A DNA stretch of 64,000 nucleotides from positions 723,087,232 through 723,151,231 of the forward strand of contig NC_057861.1 in NCBI RefSeq assembly GCF_019393635.1, read 5' to 3'. The DNA is from Dromiciops gliroides (taxonomy: Eukaryota; Chordata; Mammalia; Microbiotheria; Microbiotheriidae). The notes below the pieces were generated by a model. That model was given only the letters and a program-made list of their open reading frames with translations, was not told where the DNA came from and did not search any database. How positions within the stretch are numbered: position 1 is the stretch's first letter; each line of letters starts with the position of its first letter. Positions 44,776 to 56,840 of this stretch are shown here, piece after piece. Made by a program: the position numbers and the translations under genes.

Positions 44776-45064
44776 TCCATCTCTTTTCCTGATCAGATAC
44801 ATTTTTGATAATTTGGGGGCCAGTTTTCATTGTCAAGTCATGACTGGCCATAACTGGCACCCTAATTATATCCACTGGGTGTCTTCAGATAAGAAAATAA
44901 GCATGGAAAATATGTATTATTACATTATGACATTAAGCTGGACAAGCAGCCTATTGAGTTAGTTTCTAAATCAAGACACATGTATTCAATTTGTGCTACC
45001 AATAGATAGATTCTTGGGGCCTGTTAAGGGCTAAAATTCTAGCTAGTCTGTCTAAAATATCTAA

Positions 45065-45391
45065 TGTGTGGTCGCCAATCAATTATAAGCTTTAGCAAGA
45101 GTTAGACTTTTAAGCATTTATTAAGGAGAATAAGAATTTGGTAAAGAGAGAGAAAGGCCTAGATTCCTATCTATTAAAGGGAGAGCACATTTCTAGCTCC
45201 CTTCTCCACCAGAGTCCAGAGGAAAAAGAGCGAGACTGAGCACCAGTCTCTTCCTTCCTCCTCCCACTAGCCCGCGTCACTTCCTGATGCCAAAGAAAAG
45301 ACTCCTGGTCTTGCCCTCAAAGACCTTCACTTCATGGGCAGAACTCTTCTACAGTAAGTCTCCAGCAGGTGGCGTTATTCCAATCGTTACA
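45065..45391 (-). mobile_element. Solitary ERV LTR fossil, antisense
   Basis: The block begins TGTGTGGTCGCCAATCAAT on the + strand and ends GCGTTATTCCAATCGTTACA, so the minus strand reads TGTAAC ... CACACA. The inner GC-rich part (AGCGAGACTGAGCACCAGTC; CCCGCGTCACTTCCTGATGC) resembles LTRs I recall from marsupials. It differs from the LTRs at 7.5 and 27.9 kb. No internal retroviral sequence adjoins it. Confidence 0.6.
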
Positions 45392-45776
45392 GGCCTGAAG
45401 TGAAAAGGAGAAAGAAATTCCTTTCAAATTCATGTAGGCAACCGAGTAACCCTTTCTGTGAACACTAACCTGCTTGTTGCCACAGAAGTCATCTATTTGA
45501 TAGCAGTATTCTCCTGGTAATGCTATATAACTGTGACTCATAGAACAACACTTGTCAGAAGGATCAAAATAACCAATGAGCCAAAAGGCATTTTAAATAT
45601 GCAATAATGCATAAATTTATTTAGCTGGTTTCTACTAAACCACTCAAACTGACCCTTCTGAAAGGCTAGGTGGTATTAGTGATATGTATTTTAACTATAT
45701 TTAGTAAGAGTTCACTATATTCAAGGCATCATGTTGCTACATTGGATACAAAGATATGTACTACACAGATCCTATT

Positions 45777-45916
45777 ATTGTTTTTTTGGGGGGGGCAATA
45801 AGGGTTAAATGACTTGCCCAGGGTCACACAGCTAGTGTCTAAGGCCAAATTTTAACTCAGGTCCTCATGAATCCAAGGCCAGTGCTTTATCCACTACTCC
45901 CCCTAGCTGCCCCCAT
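45777..45916 (-). repeat. Marsupial SINE, antisense
   Basis: GGCAATAAGGGTTAAATGAC to CCCTAGCTGCCCCC, flanked by ATCCTATT on both sides (45769-45776 and about 45921-45928). Confidence 0.9.
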
Positions 45917-46299
45917 AAATCCTATTCTTAAGGCTTTTTTCTGATTAAGGGGTTGTGGAAGAAGATTATGAAGAGATAATTATCATAAAAGGGAAAGATA
46001 GAAAAGAGCAAAGAGGTCTCATTGGTAAGGTAGATTTGTTGAGAAAGAAATAGCTTTCATTTTAAAAAAAGAGAAGGGGAAATACATAAGCTTCATGTAT
46101 TTGTATTGGGATTGTGTCTGTCAGGAAGGAAAGAACATCAACAGATGAAGATTAGGAAGAGAAAAGGGGAATTCAGTTTTCCAAAAAGTATAGTGGGAAC
46201 AAAGGCACATAAAAAGTGCCAAGAACAAGAGACAGAGAATAATCATTTTAGAACATATAAATAGAATTTTGAAGAAAGAGGAATAGTATGATATGGTTG

Positions 46300-47370
46300 T
46301 ATAGTTGTTGGTAAACAGTTTTGAGTAGAAAAGTAAATGTAACCTTAAAAGTGCCTTAAGATGAAGAGATATAAAAAATGGACTAGGAGGACAGACCTTA
46401 AAGTGAAGAAGACCAGTTAGGGAGCAATTACAATTGTTTCATAAAAGAACTAAGATATTAGGAAGGAGGAACAGTTGTGAGAAAAAATTGTAAATGTCAA
46501 ATTATTAACAGTTGGCAGTTGTTTGTGTGCTATAGTTGGGGGAGAGAGATGAATTAAAGATGACGCCAAGGTTATGAGTCTTGAAGTATGGTGGTACCAT
46601 TAAAACAGAAGTTAGAGGAAGAGAAAATTTCTGGGGCAGTAGGGGAGAGGGGAAGATAATTGGTTCAGATTTGCACATGTTGAATTTGAGAGTCAGTGGG
46701 TCATAAAAATGGAATTGTATAACAGGCAGTTGGAAATATAGAACTCTTAACACTGCAGAGAGTTTGTAGGAGGAATTATAGATTTGAAAGTCATCTCTAC
46801 ATAGGTGATAGTTGGTGCCATTGTAGTAGATATGATTACCAAAAGAAATGGGCTTTAAGATAAAACTTTGGCTCACACTCACATTTCCAGGATAGAAAGG
46901 ATATAGGAAGTTTGCAAAAGGAAGAGAGAAGGAAACAAAATAGTTAAGAATAGAACCATTGAATTCAATTCATCAGGCACTGTGCTTCCTACTGGTGATA
47001 GGTACAAAGACAAAAATGAAAGACTCTCAAGATGTTCTACTCTCAAGAAGTTCACATTCCATCGGAGGAAATTGGAGTTTCAGGGAATAGCTACCAGCTC
47101 AATTTAGCTTGAACATTCAGTGGCAAAATGGAGTAACATGAAGAAAGCTTTGAAAAGCAGATGGGAAGAAAAATTGTGGAAGTATTTAACAGAGGGACTA
47201 TTAAGAGTTTGCATTTCATCTTATGTGCAATAGAGAACTGCTAGAGGCTTTTAAACAGGGAATGAAGTGAACAGACCTATGCCTTACAAAGCTTATTTTG
47301 TTAACTATGTGAAAGATGAATTGAAGATAGGGAAGAGACTTGAGGCAAAGATGTGTTAGGTGACTATTCT
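46300..47370 (+). repeat. Ancient interspersed repeat, family not assigned
   Basis: Text such as TTAAAGATGACGCCAAGGTT, GCACATGTTGAATTTGAGAG and CAGGCAGTTGGAAATATAGA belongs to a repeat I have seen widely in mammals but cannot name with confidence. A second part (47190-47370: ACTGCTAGAGGCTTTTAAAC, GAAGTGAACAGACCTATGCC) looks like the same family. All frames are broken. Confidence 0.45.
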
Positions 47371-47374
47371 AAAA

Positions 47375-47830
47375 GTATTTCTGTCTTTAACATCATTGGA
47401 ATATATTAGATGAATATCTTTATACCAGCTTTTGGTAGGTGTACTCCATCACTGGCCAGTAGACTCTGTTCCCTCTATTTTAAGATATAATCCCCAAATT
47501 CAAAGCCTATACTTAAATATACTTTCTTAAGAAGTTATTCATTTCACAAAACATTTTTTTCCTTTTATGCATCTATTATTTGTAGTACACAGTACTGTGG
47601 AAAACACAATTTTTGGCCACAAAGGTCTTCCATTTCTTGACTGAGAATTAACAATCTTTGGTAATATCATCTAGGTTTTTCTGCTTGTAACATGTACTCC
47701 TACATGAATTCCCAGAAATGGATAGGATAAAGCCATTTGGATAATTCTGGAGAGCACATTTGTTTATCTTGGATAAATTCTTTGGGAAAACAACAGACTA
47801 TTCTTGTAATTAGGTCAACAAAAAGCTGTC
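47375..47830. other. No gene or clear repeat recognised
   Basis: Unassigned AT-rich flank of the large L1. Confidence 0.5.
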
Positions 47831-49752
47831 CCACTATATTTTAATAAATATTTCCCCCAATTACAGGTAAAACCAATTTTTGACATTTTAAAAAAAATTT
47901 TGAGTTCCAAATTCTCACTTTGCTTTTCTCCCCTCCCTCCTCCCTGAGATGGTAACCAATTTAATAAATATTATGCATGTGTAAACACATAAAACAATTC
48001 CATATTAGCCATGTTGTGAAGGAATACACAGACCAAGAAAAAAAAACAAATCATGAAAGAGATAAAGAATGTGAAAGATATAATGCTTCAATCTGTTCTT
48101 TCTCTAGAGGTGCATAGCATTTTTGATCATGAGTCCTTTGGAATTGTCTTGGATCATTGTATTATTGAGAATAGCTAAGTCATTTACTATTGTGCAGCAC
48201 TGGTCACTGTGCAGTATTGCTGTTCTCTAGTTCTGCTCACTTCATTTAGCATCAGTTTGTATAAGTTTTTCCAGGTTTTTCTAAAATATGCTTACTTATC
48301 ATTTGTTATAGCACAATAGTATTCCATTACATTTATACACCACAATTTGTTTAGCCATTCCCAAATTGATAAACATCCCTTCAATTTCCAATTCTTTGCC
48401 ACCACAAAAAGAGCTGATATGTATATAGTACACATGGGTCCTTTTCCCTTTTAAAAAAAAAATTCTCTTCGGAATACAAACCTAGTATTACTGGATCAAA
48501 GTGTTTGATTGCTCCTTCAACATAGTTCCAAATTGTTGTCCAGAATGGTTGGATCAGTTTACAACTTCACCAACAGAGCATTGGTGTCCCACTTTTCCCA
48601 CATCCTCTCTAACATTTGTCATTTTCCATTTTTATCACATTAGCCAATATAATAGTTGTGAGGTGGTACATCAGAGTTGTTTTAATTTGCATTTCTCCAA
48701 TAGTGATTTAGAACATTTTTTTCATATGATTATGGTTAGCTTTGATTTCTTCTTCTGAAAACTGCCTGTTCATATCCTTTGACCATATAGCAATTGGGGA
48801 ATAACTTGTGTTCTTATAAATATGATTCAGTTCTCTATGTATTTAAAAAATAAGGCCTTTATCAGAGATATTGCTGTAAAAATTTTCCCCAGCTTTTTCC
48901 CTTCCTTCTAATCTTGATTTCATTGGTTTTGTTTATGCAAAACCTTTAAAATTTTATATAATCAAAATTAATCCATTTTGTTTGATAATATTCTTTATAT
49001 CTTATTTAGTCCTAAATTCTTCCCTTATCTATAGATTTGGCAAGTAATCTATTCCTTCCTCTCCTGATTTGTTTATGGTATCACTCTTGATGTTCGAATT
49101 ATGTACCTATTTTGACCTTGTCTTGGTGTATATATATGTGGTATAAGGTGTTGGCCTACACTTAGTTTCTGTTATACTGTTTTCCAATTTTCCTGGCAGT
49201 TTTTGTCAGATAGCAAGTTCTTGTCCCAAACGTTTGGGCTTTAAGTTTATTACACACCAGTCTACTATGTTTACTTAGGATTGTGTATTATATATCTAAT
49301 CTATTCCATTGATGTACTGCTTTGTTTCTTAGATAGTACCGGATTCTTCAGCTGATTACTGCTTTATAATACAGTTTGAGATCTTGTAATGGCTAGGGCG
49401 CCTTCCTTTGTATTTTTTTTCATTAATTCCCTTGATATTCTTGACCTTTTCTTCTTCTAGCTGGATTTTATTATTTTTTTCAAACTCTATAAAATATTTT
49501 GAGTAGTTTGGTGGGCAGGGCACTGAATAAGTAAATTAATTTAGGTAAAATTGTCATTAGTATTACATTGGCGCGACCTACCTATGAGTAATTAATATGT
49601 TTCCAGTTGTTTAGATCTGATTTTATTTCTGTGAAAAGTGTTTTGTAATTGTGTTCATATAATTTCTAAGTTTGTCTTGGCAGGTAGACTGTCAAGTATT
49701 TTATGTTGTCTACAGTTATTTTAAAAGGAATTCCCCTTTCTATCTCTTGCTG

Positions 49753-50112
49753 CTAGATTTTACTGGTAACATCTAGAAATGCTGATGATTTATGTGGGTT
49801 AATTTTATATTCTGCAACCTTGACAAAGTTGTTAATTATTTCAACTGGATTTTTAGATGATTCTCTAGTAATCTTTAAATATATCACCACATCATCTGCA
49901 AAGGGTGATAGTTTTGTTGCCTTATTCCCTTTTCTAATTCCTTTAATTTCCTTTTCTTCTCTTTTTGTTATAGGAAACATTTCTAGTACAATATTGAATA
50001 ACAATAATAATGGACATCCTAGTTTCACCCATGACCTTATTGGGAAGGCTTCTAGCTTATCCCCATTACACATAATGTGAGCTGATGGTCTTAGAGAGAT
50101 ACTATTTATCAT
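49753..50112 (-). pseudogene. L1 ORF2 reverse-transcriptase fragment
   Basis: This is a 119-residue remnant of the L1 reverse transcriptase, the enzyme that copies L1 RNA at the nicked target. Residues 31-40 (LGCPLLLLFN) correspond to the conserved QGCPLSPLLFN motif, with the Q changed. Residues 71-74 (FADD) are the catalytic FADD box, followed by VVIYL. Downstream KVAEYKINPHKSSAF matches the conserved KVAGYKIN-QKS block. It is only about one tenth of ORF2, and stops bound it on both sides. Confidence 0.9.
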
Positions 50113-51257
50113 TTTAAGGAAAGCTCCATTGATTCCTATGCTTGCTAGTGTTTTTAATAGGAATGGCTGTTGTATTTTGTTAATTTTTTTTTTCCTGCAT
50201 CTATAGAGATAATCATATGACTTATGGTGGGTTTTTTGTTACTGATAGTTTTCCTAATATTGAACCAGCCTTGCATTCCTGGTATAAATCTTGTGTATGA
50301 TCCTTTTGATTTATTGCTGTAATCTCCTTGCTAGTACTTTATTTAATTTTTTTTTGCATCAATATGTTAGAAAAAGTTGTCTATTGTTTTCTTTCTTTGT
50401 TTTTTCCTTTTCTGGTTTACATAGCATCACTTAATAGTGTAATAAAATAAATTTGGTAGGATTCTTTCTTTGCTTATTTTCCCAAATTGTTTATATAATA
50501 TTGGGAATAATTGTTCCTTAACTATTTGGACGAATTTGTTTGTGAATCCATCTGGCCCTGAGGAATTTTTCTTACGGAGTTCTGATGGTTTGTTTAATTT
50601 CTTTTTCTAAGATGGGATTCTTTAAGTATCCTATTTTCTTTCCTTTTTATCTGGATAATTTATTTTTTGTAAATATTCATCCATTTTGCTTAGATTGTCA
50701 GATTTATTGGCATATAATTGGACAAAATAGCTCCAAATAATTGACATAATTTTCTCTTCACTGGTGGTGAATTCGCCCTTTTCATTTTTCTTACTGGTAA
50801 TTTGGTTTTCTTCTTTCCTAATTTGAAACTTAAATTACCCAATGTCCTATTTTGTTGCTTTGTTAAAAATAAAAGCAACTCCTAGTTTTATTTATTAGGT
50901 CAATGATTTTCTTACTTTCAATTTTATTAAACCCTTGATTTTCAGGATTTACAATTTGATGTTAATTGAGGATTTTTAATTTGCTCTTTTTTCTAGTTTT
51001 GGGGATTTTTTTTTTAGTTGTATGCCCAGTTCATTGATCTGCTCTTTCTCTATTTTATTGAAATTTCTCTTAAGTGTTGCTTTGGCTACATCCCATAAAT
51101 TTTGGTGTGTTTTCTCATTGTTGTCAATCTCTTTAATGAAAGTATTAATCGTTTCTATGTTTTTTTTCTTTGACTCACTCTTTTTTCAGGATTAGATTAT
51201 TTGCTTTCCAATTAATTTTTAATCTATGTTTCCATAGCCCTTTATTGAATGAAAGGT

Positions 51258-51407
51258 TTTTTTTTTGGGGGGGGGTGAGGCAATTGGGGTTAAGTGACTT
51301 GCCCAGGATCACACAGCAAATAAGTGTCAAGTGTCTGAGGTTGGATTTGAACTCAGGTCCTCCTGACTCCAGGGCCAGTGCTCTATCCACTGTGCCACCT
51401 AGCTGTG
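51258..51407 (-). repeat. Young SINE nested in the large L1
   Basis: GTGAGGCAATTGGGGTTAAG to TGTGCCACCTAGCTG. L1 text resumes at TCTAAGTTTTATTGC. It carries the CCCCAATTGCCTCAC tail form. Confidence 0.95.
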
Positions 51408-52611
51408 TCTAAGTTTTATTGCATAATGATCTGAAAATGTTCCATTTAATATTTCTGCATTTATTGTGAAATTAAATAAATTAATTCATAGTCAGTTTTT
51501 GTGTAGGTGCCAAGTACTGCAGAGAAAAAAAGGTATGTTCCCTTCTATCCCCATTTAGTTTTTTCCCAGGTGTTTATAATATCTAACTTTTCTAACATTC
51601 TATTTACCTCCTTAACTTTTTCTTTTTTATTTTGTGGTTACATTTATCTAGTTCTGAGAGGAGAAAGCTGAAGTCTCACACTAGTATAGTTTTATTGTCT
51701 ATTTGCTCCTGTAACTCAAATAACTTCTTTAAAAATTTCAATATTATATCTTTTGTGCATATATGTTTGGTATTGATATTGCTTGTCTATGATACCTTTT
51801 TCAAAAAAAAAGTGTTTTCCTTCCTTATTTCTTTTAATTAGATCTATTTTTACTATTTCTGAGACCATGGTTGCTACTCCTGCTTTTTTACTTCATTTGA
51901 AGCATAATAGATTACACTCCAGCCCCTTACCTTTACTATGTATGTGTCTCTGTGCTTCAAATATGTTTCTTGTAAACAACATATTGTAAAAATCTGTTTT
52001 TTTTAATTCACTCTGCTGTCTACTTCCATTTCATGAGTGAGTTTTTCTCATTCCCATTTCCAGTCATGATTACTAAGTATAAATTTCCCTTCATCTTATT
52101 TTTCATTCTCTTATTTCACTCTGTCTCTCCTCACTAATGTTTTGCTTCTGACCACCATCTCCCTATATCTTCCCTCCCTTCTATCAGTCTTCCTCCCCAC
52201 TTCATTTATCCTTTCCCCCTTACTTCCCTATAGAATAAAATAGATTTTTTACCATACTGAGTGTGTATGTTATTTCTTCTTTGAGCCAAATCTGATGAGA
52301 GTAAGGTTCAGGTGATGCTCATCCTTGTCCTTTCTTTCTCTCCATTCTAATAGCTCTTTTGCACCTCTTCATGTGAAATAATTTACTCCATTCTACCTCT
52401 CCCTTCACCTTTTCCCACTATAATTCTCTTTCTTGAATCTTAATTTTTATATCATCCCATCAAAGTCAACTTATACCTACAGCTGTCTATGATAAAGTTT
52501 TTAACAGGTATAAAAGTCATCATCACATGTAGTGATATAAACAGTTTAGTCCTCTTGTATCTATGTTTTCTCTTTCCTGTTTACATTTTTATGCTTTGCT
52601 TGAGTCATTTT

Positions 52612-52745
52612 TTTGGTGAGGTAATTAGGGTTAAGTGACTTGCCCAGGGTCACACAGCTAGTGTCAGTGTCTGAGGCTGGATTTGAACTCAGGTCCTTAT
52701 GAATCCAGGGCCAGTGCTCTATCCACTGTGCCACCTAGCTGCTCT
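52612..52745 (-). repeat. SINE nested in the large L1
   Basis: GAGGTAATTAGGGTTAAGTG to GTGCCACCTAGCTGC within the 5' half of the L1. Confidence 0.93.
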
Positions 52746-54009
52746 GTTGTTTGTCATGTATTATTTGTAAATTATATTTTCTGTTCAGCTGTTTTTTTTT
52801 TCACCAGGAATACTTGAAAGTGTTCTATTTCATTGAATGTTCATTTTTTTCTTTGAAAGATTATAATCAGTTTTGCTGGGTAGATTATTCTTAGTTGTAA
52901 TCTTAGTTTCTTTGGTTTCTGGAATATTACATTCCAAGATCTCTAATACTTTAATGTAGCATCTGCTAAATCCAGTGTAATCTTGACTGTGGCTCCATGA
53001 TATTTCAATTGTTTTGTTTGGGCTGCTTGCAGTATTTTTTCTTGACGTGGAAGCTCTGGAATTTGACTATTATATTGCCAGCCATTTTCATTTTATGACC
53101 TCTTTCAGGCAGTGATCAGTGGATTCTTTCAATTTCTATTTTACCCTCTGGTAAAAGATAGTAGAGTTTTCCTTCAAAATTTATTGAAATATGATGTCCA
53201 AGCTGTTTTTTTCTTCATGGCTTTCAGGTAGTCCAGTAATTCTTAAATTATCTCACCTGTAACTGTTTTCCAGTTCAGTTGCTTTTACAATGTTCTATTT
53301 TTATTTTCTTGTATTTTTCATTCTTTTGATTTTGTTTTATTATTTTCTTGATTTCTCACGGAGTCACTTGTCCAATTCTAATTTTTAAGGAATTATTTTC
53401 CTCAGTGAGTATTTGTGCCTCCTTTTCCACTTGGCTAATTCTGCTTTTTAAGGAGTTATTTTCTTCAGTGAATTCTTGCATATATTTTTCCATTTTTTGT
53501 GATTGTCTTACCTAGTTGTTAACTCTTTTTTTCCCACAATTTTGTTGCATCATTCTTGTTTCTTTCCTCAATTTAGGGGCACTTTCTGAAGTTTTATCTT
53601 TTGGCTGGTCTATTCTGGGGGCTGTATAGGGTTAGGCTTCTTGCCTGCCTATATTGGGGGAAAAGGGCCACTGTGCCTGTCTGCTTCCCCTGAGATTGTG
53701 GGGTCTTGCTGCTGGCATTTGCCAGGGTCATGGGGCCTTATTACTGACCTGTCATGGGTCTTGAGTTCGCTGGCTTGTGTGGAAATCTTATGGGTTGGAT
53801 TGTGTTCCCCTTTTGCCCCAGTGAGACAGACCTTTACTGCCAACCTTCTAAGTTGTCCTAGGCTGGAAAATTGTTTTCCCCCGTCTTTTTGTTGGTTCTA
53901 CCATTCTGGAATTCATTTTGAGGTGTTCTTTTATAGTTGATTGGATGTGAGTTTGGAAGAATTCAGGTGAGTTCTTGCCTTACTCTGCTATCTTGGTTCT
54001 AGCCCTTCC

Positions 54010-55015
54010 TGTATCACTGTCTTTGAGCAGCAAGTCATGAAACATCACTATTCCTCCCTCCGTCTCCCTCCCCTTGATCCATAATAGGTGATGTCTCACT
54101 GAATAAGTTCTGTGGCTTTACTTTCTCATCCTTAGAGTGCAAGTAGCTACATTCTTTTCCTAGCTTCTTGCTGCCTCTTCTGTAGAATGAGCTTCAAAGT
54201 TAAGTTTTAACTACAAGAATATAGTTGTCCTTTTCCCTTCTCTTCTTCCTCTACTCTTCTGTCTGACATTCTTCCACTTAACCACATTCCAACAAATATG
54301 GTTTCCCTTCAGCCACTTCAGATTTTCATTTTCCTTTCATTGAAAAACTCTATTTTTCAAGGAATAGTCCCAAATAATGTAATGTATGGGAAACATTTCT
54401 CAAGATTGTTTATTTTATTTTCCAGGACAGAGCCTCCACTATGAACATAAATATTAGTCATTCGGCTGTGGAAGACATAAAAATATCACAAATATCACTC
54501 AACACAAGCCATGCAAGATGTATCCTGTTCTTCATACTGATTGAAACAGGGAGTGCTTTTTTTAAAACTTTTTTCATGCAGGATAAAGGAGACATGTTAC
54601 ATTCCAAATGTAGTCCATTAATTGTCACCAGTGGAACTGTAGTTAATTTTAACAGAACTCTTCTAATTTCTATCTATTTATAACTGTACTTGCAGTTTTA
54701 TCTTTAGGTGTATTTCAGATAATCTGACTTCACTCTCACAATCATCTTTTCATCATATTATTCTTCCCAACACTATTAATCAGTGCTTTATAAGTTCACA
54801 ATGCACTTAACATTCCATCATCTTAGCATAAGCCTATTAATGTTTATGGTCTTAAATAGTGATGCTCTTGATTGATAGCTATGTCTCAACTTGTCAAAAA
54901 ATTATGTTTGTTGGGAGAAATGTAAATGTTGGTAATTGCTTTTATACTGGTAAAACATATGAGGGAAATTATGACAATTCATTTCAATGCCTTTTCTTTC
55001 AGTTATATGTTTATT
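54010..55015. other. No gene or clear repeat recognised
   Basis: A splice-acceptor-like TTTTATTTTCCAG occurs just before an ATG at 54441, but no coding exon is supported. Confidence 0.5.
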
Positions 55016-55031
55016 TATTTGCTTAAGTTAC

Positions 55032-55167
55032 TTTTTTTTTGACGCAGTTGAGGTTAAGTGAATTGCCCAAGGTCACTCAGCCAGTAAGTATCTGAGGCTG
55101 GATTTGAGCTCAGGTCCTTCTGACTCCAGGGCCAGTGCCCTATCTGTTGTACCACCTGATTTCCCCA
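55032..55167 (-). repeat. Marsupial SINE, antisense, older copy
   Basis: GACGCAGTTGAGGTTAAGTG to CCACCTGATTTCCCC. Imperfect flanks GCTTAAGTTACT and GCTTCAGTAACT are a decayed target-site duplication. Confidence 0.85.
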
Positions 55168-55324
55168 GCTTCAGTAACTTTTGAAAGTAGGTCAGAGTAT
55201 AATTTTTATAATTGTGTGTCATAACTTCTCACATCTATTCTTTCTTCCAGTTTGTTATGTATATTTTACCCTGGATATACCAAGATGATGTTATGACCAT
55301 TTACACACTGTTAATTCCAGTGTT

Positions 55325-55632
55325 GAGGTGGTTATTGTTCTTTGTCCTTCATTCTCAAAGAGGAGCATGACATCTGGGTGATGTCATGACTTGCACTAAA
55401 TTGAATTTAAGGGAGGGAGGGCTATGAAAGATTACCAACCTCACTCTCTTCTCCAGAGCCATTTGGGTCCAGTGATAGACACATAGCTGGACGATTGGAG
55501 ATGGCCTTGGATATTTAAAGCAATTAGGGTTAAGTGACTCACCCAGGGTCATTCAGGTAGTGTCTGAGGTCATATTTGAACTCAAATCCTCTTGACTCCA
55601 GGGCCAGTACTCTATCAACTGAGCCATCTAGC
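55325..55632 (-). repeat. Composite SINE: tRNA head plus distinct body, second copy
   Basis: TTATTGTTCTTTGTCCTTCA, GAGGAGCATGACAT, GGGAGGGAGGGCTATGAAAG, CCAGAGCCATTTGGGTCC and the junction TTTAAAGCAATTAGGGTTAA reproduce the copy at 4503-4817 in order. Confidence 0.8.
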
Positions 55633-55633
55633 A

Positions 55634-55945
55634 GTTGAGGTAGCTGGATGGTGTAGTGCATAGAGTGCTGAACTTGCACTTAGGAAGACTTGAATTCAAA
55701 ACCTGCCTTAGACAATTGCTAGCTCTGTGACTCAGGGCAAGTCACTTCATCTTCTGGACCTAAGTTTCTTCATCAGTACAATAGAGAAAATAACAATATA
55801 TCCTCTTCTTCCCCCCATCCCCCCCAAGTCCTTTTGAGTATCAGATGAGATAACATATGTAAAGTGTCTTTACATATTTGATAGCTCTATCTAAATGATA
55901 GTATTACAGATTATTATTGTTGTTGTTTTGTTGTTGTTGTTTTTG
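55634..55945 (+). repeat. MIR/tRNA-head SINE, sense, with (TTG)n end
   Basis: GTAGCTGGATGGTGTAGTGC, GCTAGCTCTGTGACTCAGGG, TTTCTTCATCAGTACAATAG and a pyrimidine/C-rich interruption (about 55801-55830). Ends in TTG trinucleotides. Confidence 0.75.
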
Positions 55946-56069
55946 TATGATTCTCAAATCAGTAACTGGCAATTTCTTGTCTTTCCAAATATTGCAGTCT
56001 CATTTTTTGAGTTACTTGGTGATCAAATGAAAATATCCATAGCATAAAAAAGGGGGTAGGGTAGGGTGG

Positions 56070-56224
56070 GGCAGCTAGGTAGTGCAGTGGATAGAACACC
56101 TGCCCTGGATTCAGGAGGACCTGAGTTGAAATCCGGCCTCAGACACTTGACACTAAACTAGCTGTGTGACCCTGGGCAAGTCACGTAACCCCCATTGCCC
56201 TGCCAAAAAAAAAAAAAAAAAAAA
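56070..56224 (+). repeat. Young marsupial SINE inside a wider direct repeat
   Basis: GGGCAGCTAGGTAGTGCAG to CCCCCATTGCCCTGCC plus about 20 A. The 16-bp repeat GAAAATATCCATAGCA lies at 56029-56044 and 56249-56264, about 24 bp outside each SINE end. Confidence 0.93.
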
Positions 56225-56418
56225 GGAAGTAAGCTGTTTTATTCCTCAGAAAATATCCATAGCAAATAAATGTATGATTCATGCTTTGGTTTCCTTTTTC
56301 CCCCCTCAAATTCTGAATATCTTTTTCTATATTTCCTCATTGACTTTTCCTCGAGCAGTGCATTGAAATCCTAAAGCATTAAGTCATAAACTGACTTAAC
56401 TTGGATTACCTTCACTGA

Positions 56419-56476
56419 GATAAAATGGTGAAGAAATGCAAGGCAAAACTGCCTTGCATTTCTTTACCATTTTATC
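56419..56476. other. Nearly perfect 27-bp-arm hairpin
   Basis: Arms 56419-56445 and 56450-56476 are complementary over all 27 positions except one, which would be a G-U pair in plus-strand RNA. The loop is AAAC (56446-56449). The flanks do not continue the symmetry and no known repeat is recognised. It could be a small inverted-repeat transposon remnant, a replication-error palindrome or a small-RNA precursor. Confidence 0.9.
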
Positions 56477-56614
56477 TTTCACAATAGCTTTTGACACCTA
56501 AGCTCCATTTATCTTCGTAGCAATTTTTTGTTTTGCTCCCATGAATATGGGAAGGTGAGATGCCTTTGAACTAATGTGAGAGTGTTAGGTTTTTTTGTTT
56601 GTTTTGTTTTTCGG

Positions 56615-56840
56615 CTTTCATAGTCATAGTGGTATAATGGATATAATTATCAGTTTGCTGTCAGAAACGCATGAGTTCAAATTCTTCCTCAGATATTTAT
56701 TAGTTGTATGATCCTGGTTAAGTCTCTTAATGATTGGGAAACTCAGTTTTCTCACTTACAAAATGGAGATGACACCATTATGTGCCTCACATGGTGATTG
56801 TGGGAATCACAAGATATACTGTCTGTAAAGTATTTTACCA
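56615..56840 (+). repeat. MIR core-SINE, sense
   Basis: CATAGTGGTATAATGGATAT, TGTATGATCCTGGTTAAGTC and CTCACTTACAAAATGGAGAT. Confidence 0.78.

Larger units (their letters stand above)
47831..54008 (-). mobile_element. Nearly full-length L1, antisense, decayed
   Basis: The left end has the L1 3' UTR with its pyrimidine tract (about 47920-47945). ORF2 text runs through the middle, and a reverse-transcriptase fragment is legible at 49753-50112. The ORF1 coiled-coil region lies near 53380-53500. The right end reads TACTCTGCTATCTTGGTTCT, the antisense of the L1 5' end (AGAACCAAGATAGCAGAGTA). With two SINEs removed the length is about 5.9 kb, close to a complete marsupial L1. Both frames are broken many times, so it is dead. 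No clear target-site duplication was found. Confidence 0.85.

Noticed and set aside
46505-46882. 125-residue minus frame
   Set aside because: It lies in an ancient interspersed repeat whose sense text is on the plus strand. No domain seen.
54441-54683. ATG just after a TTTTATTTTCCAG acceptor-like site, 80-residue frame
   Set aside because: The polypyrimidine tract is weak, no good donor lies inside, and the translation resembles no protein. A chance AT-rich frame is more likely.
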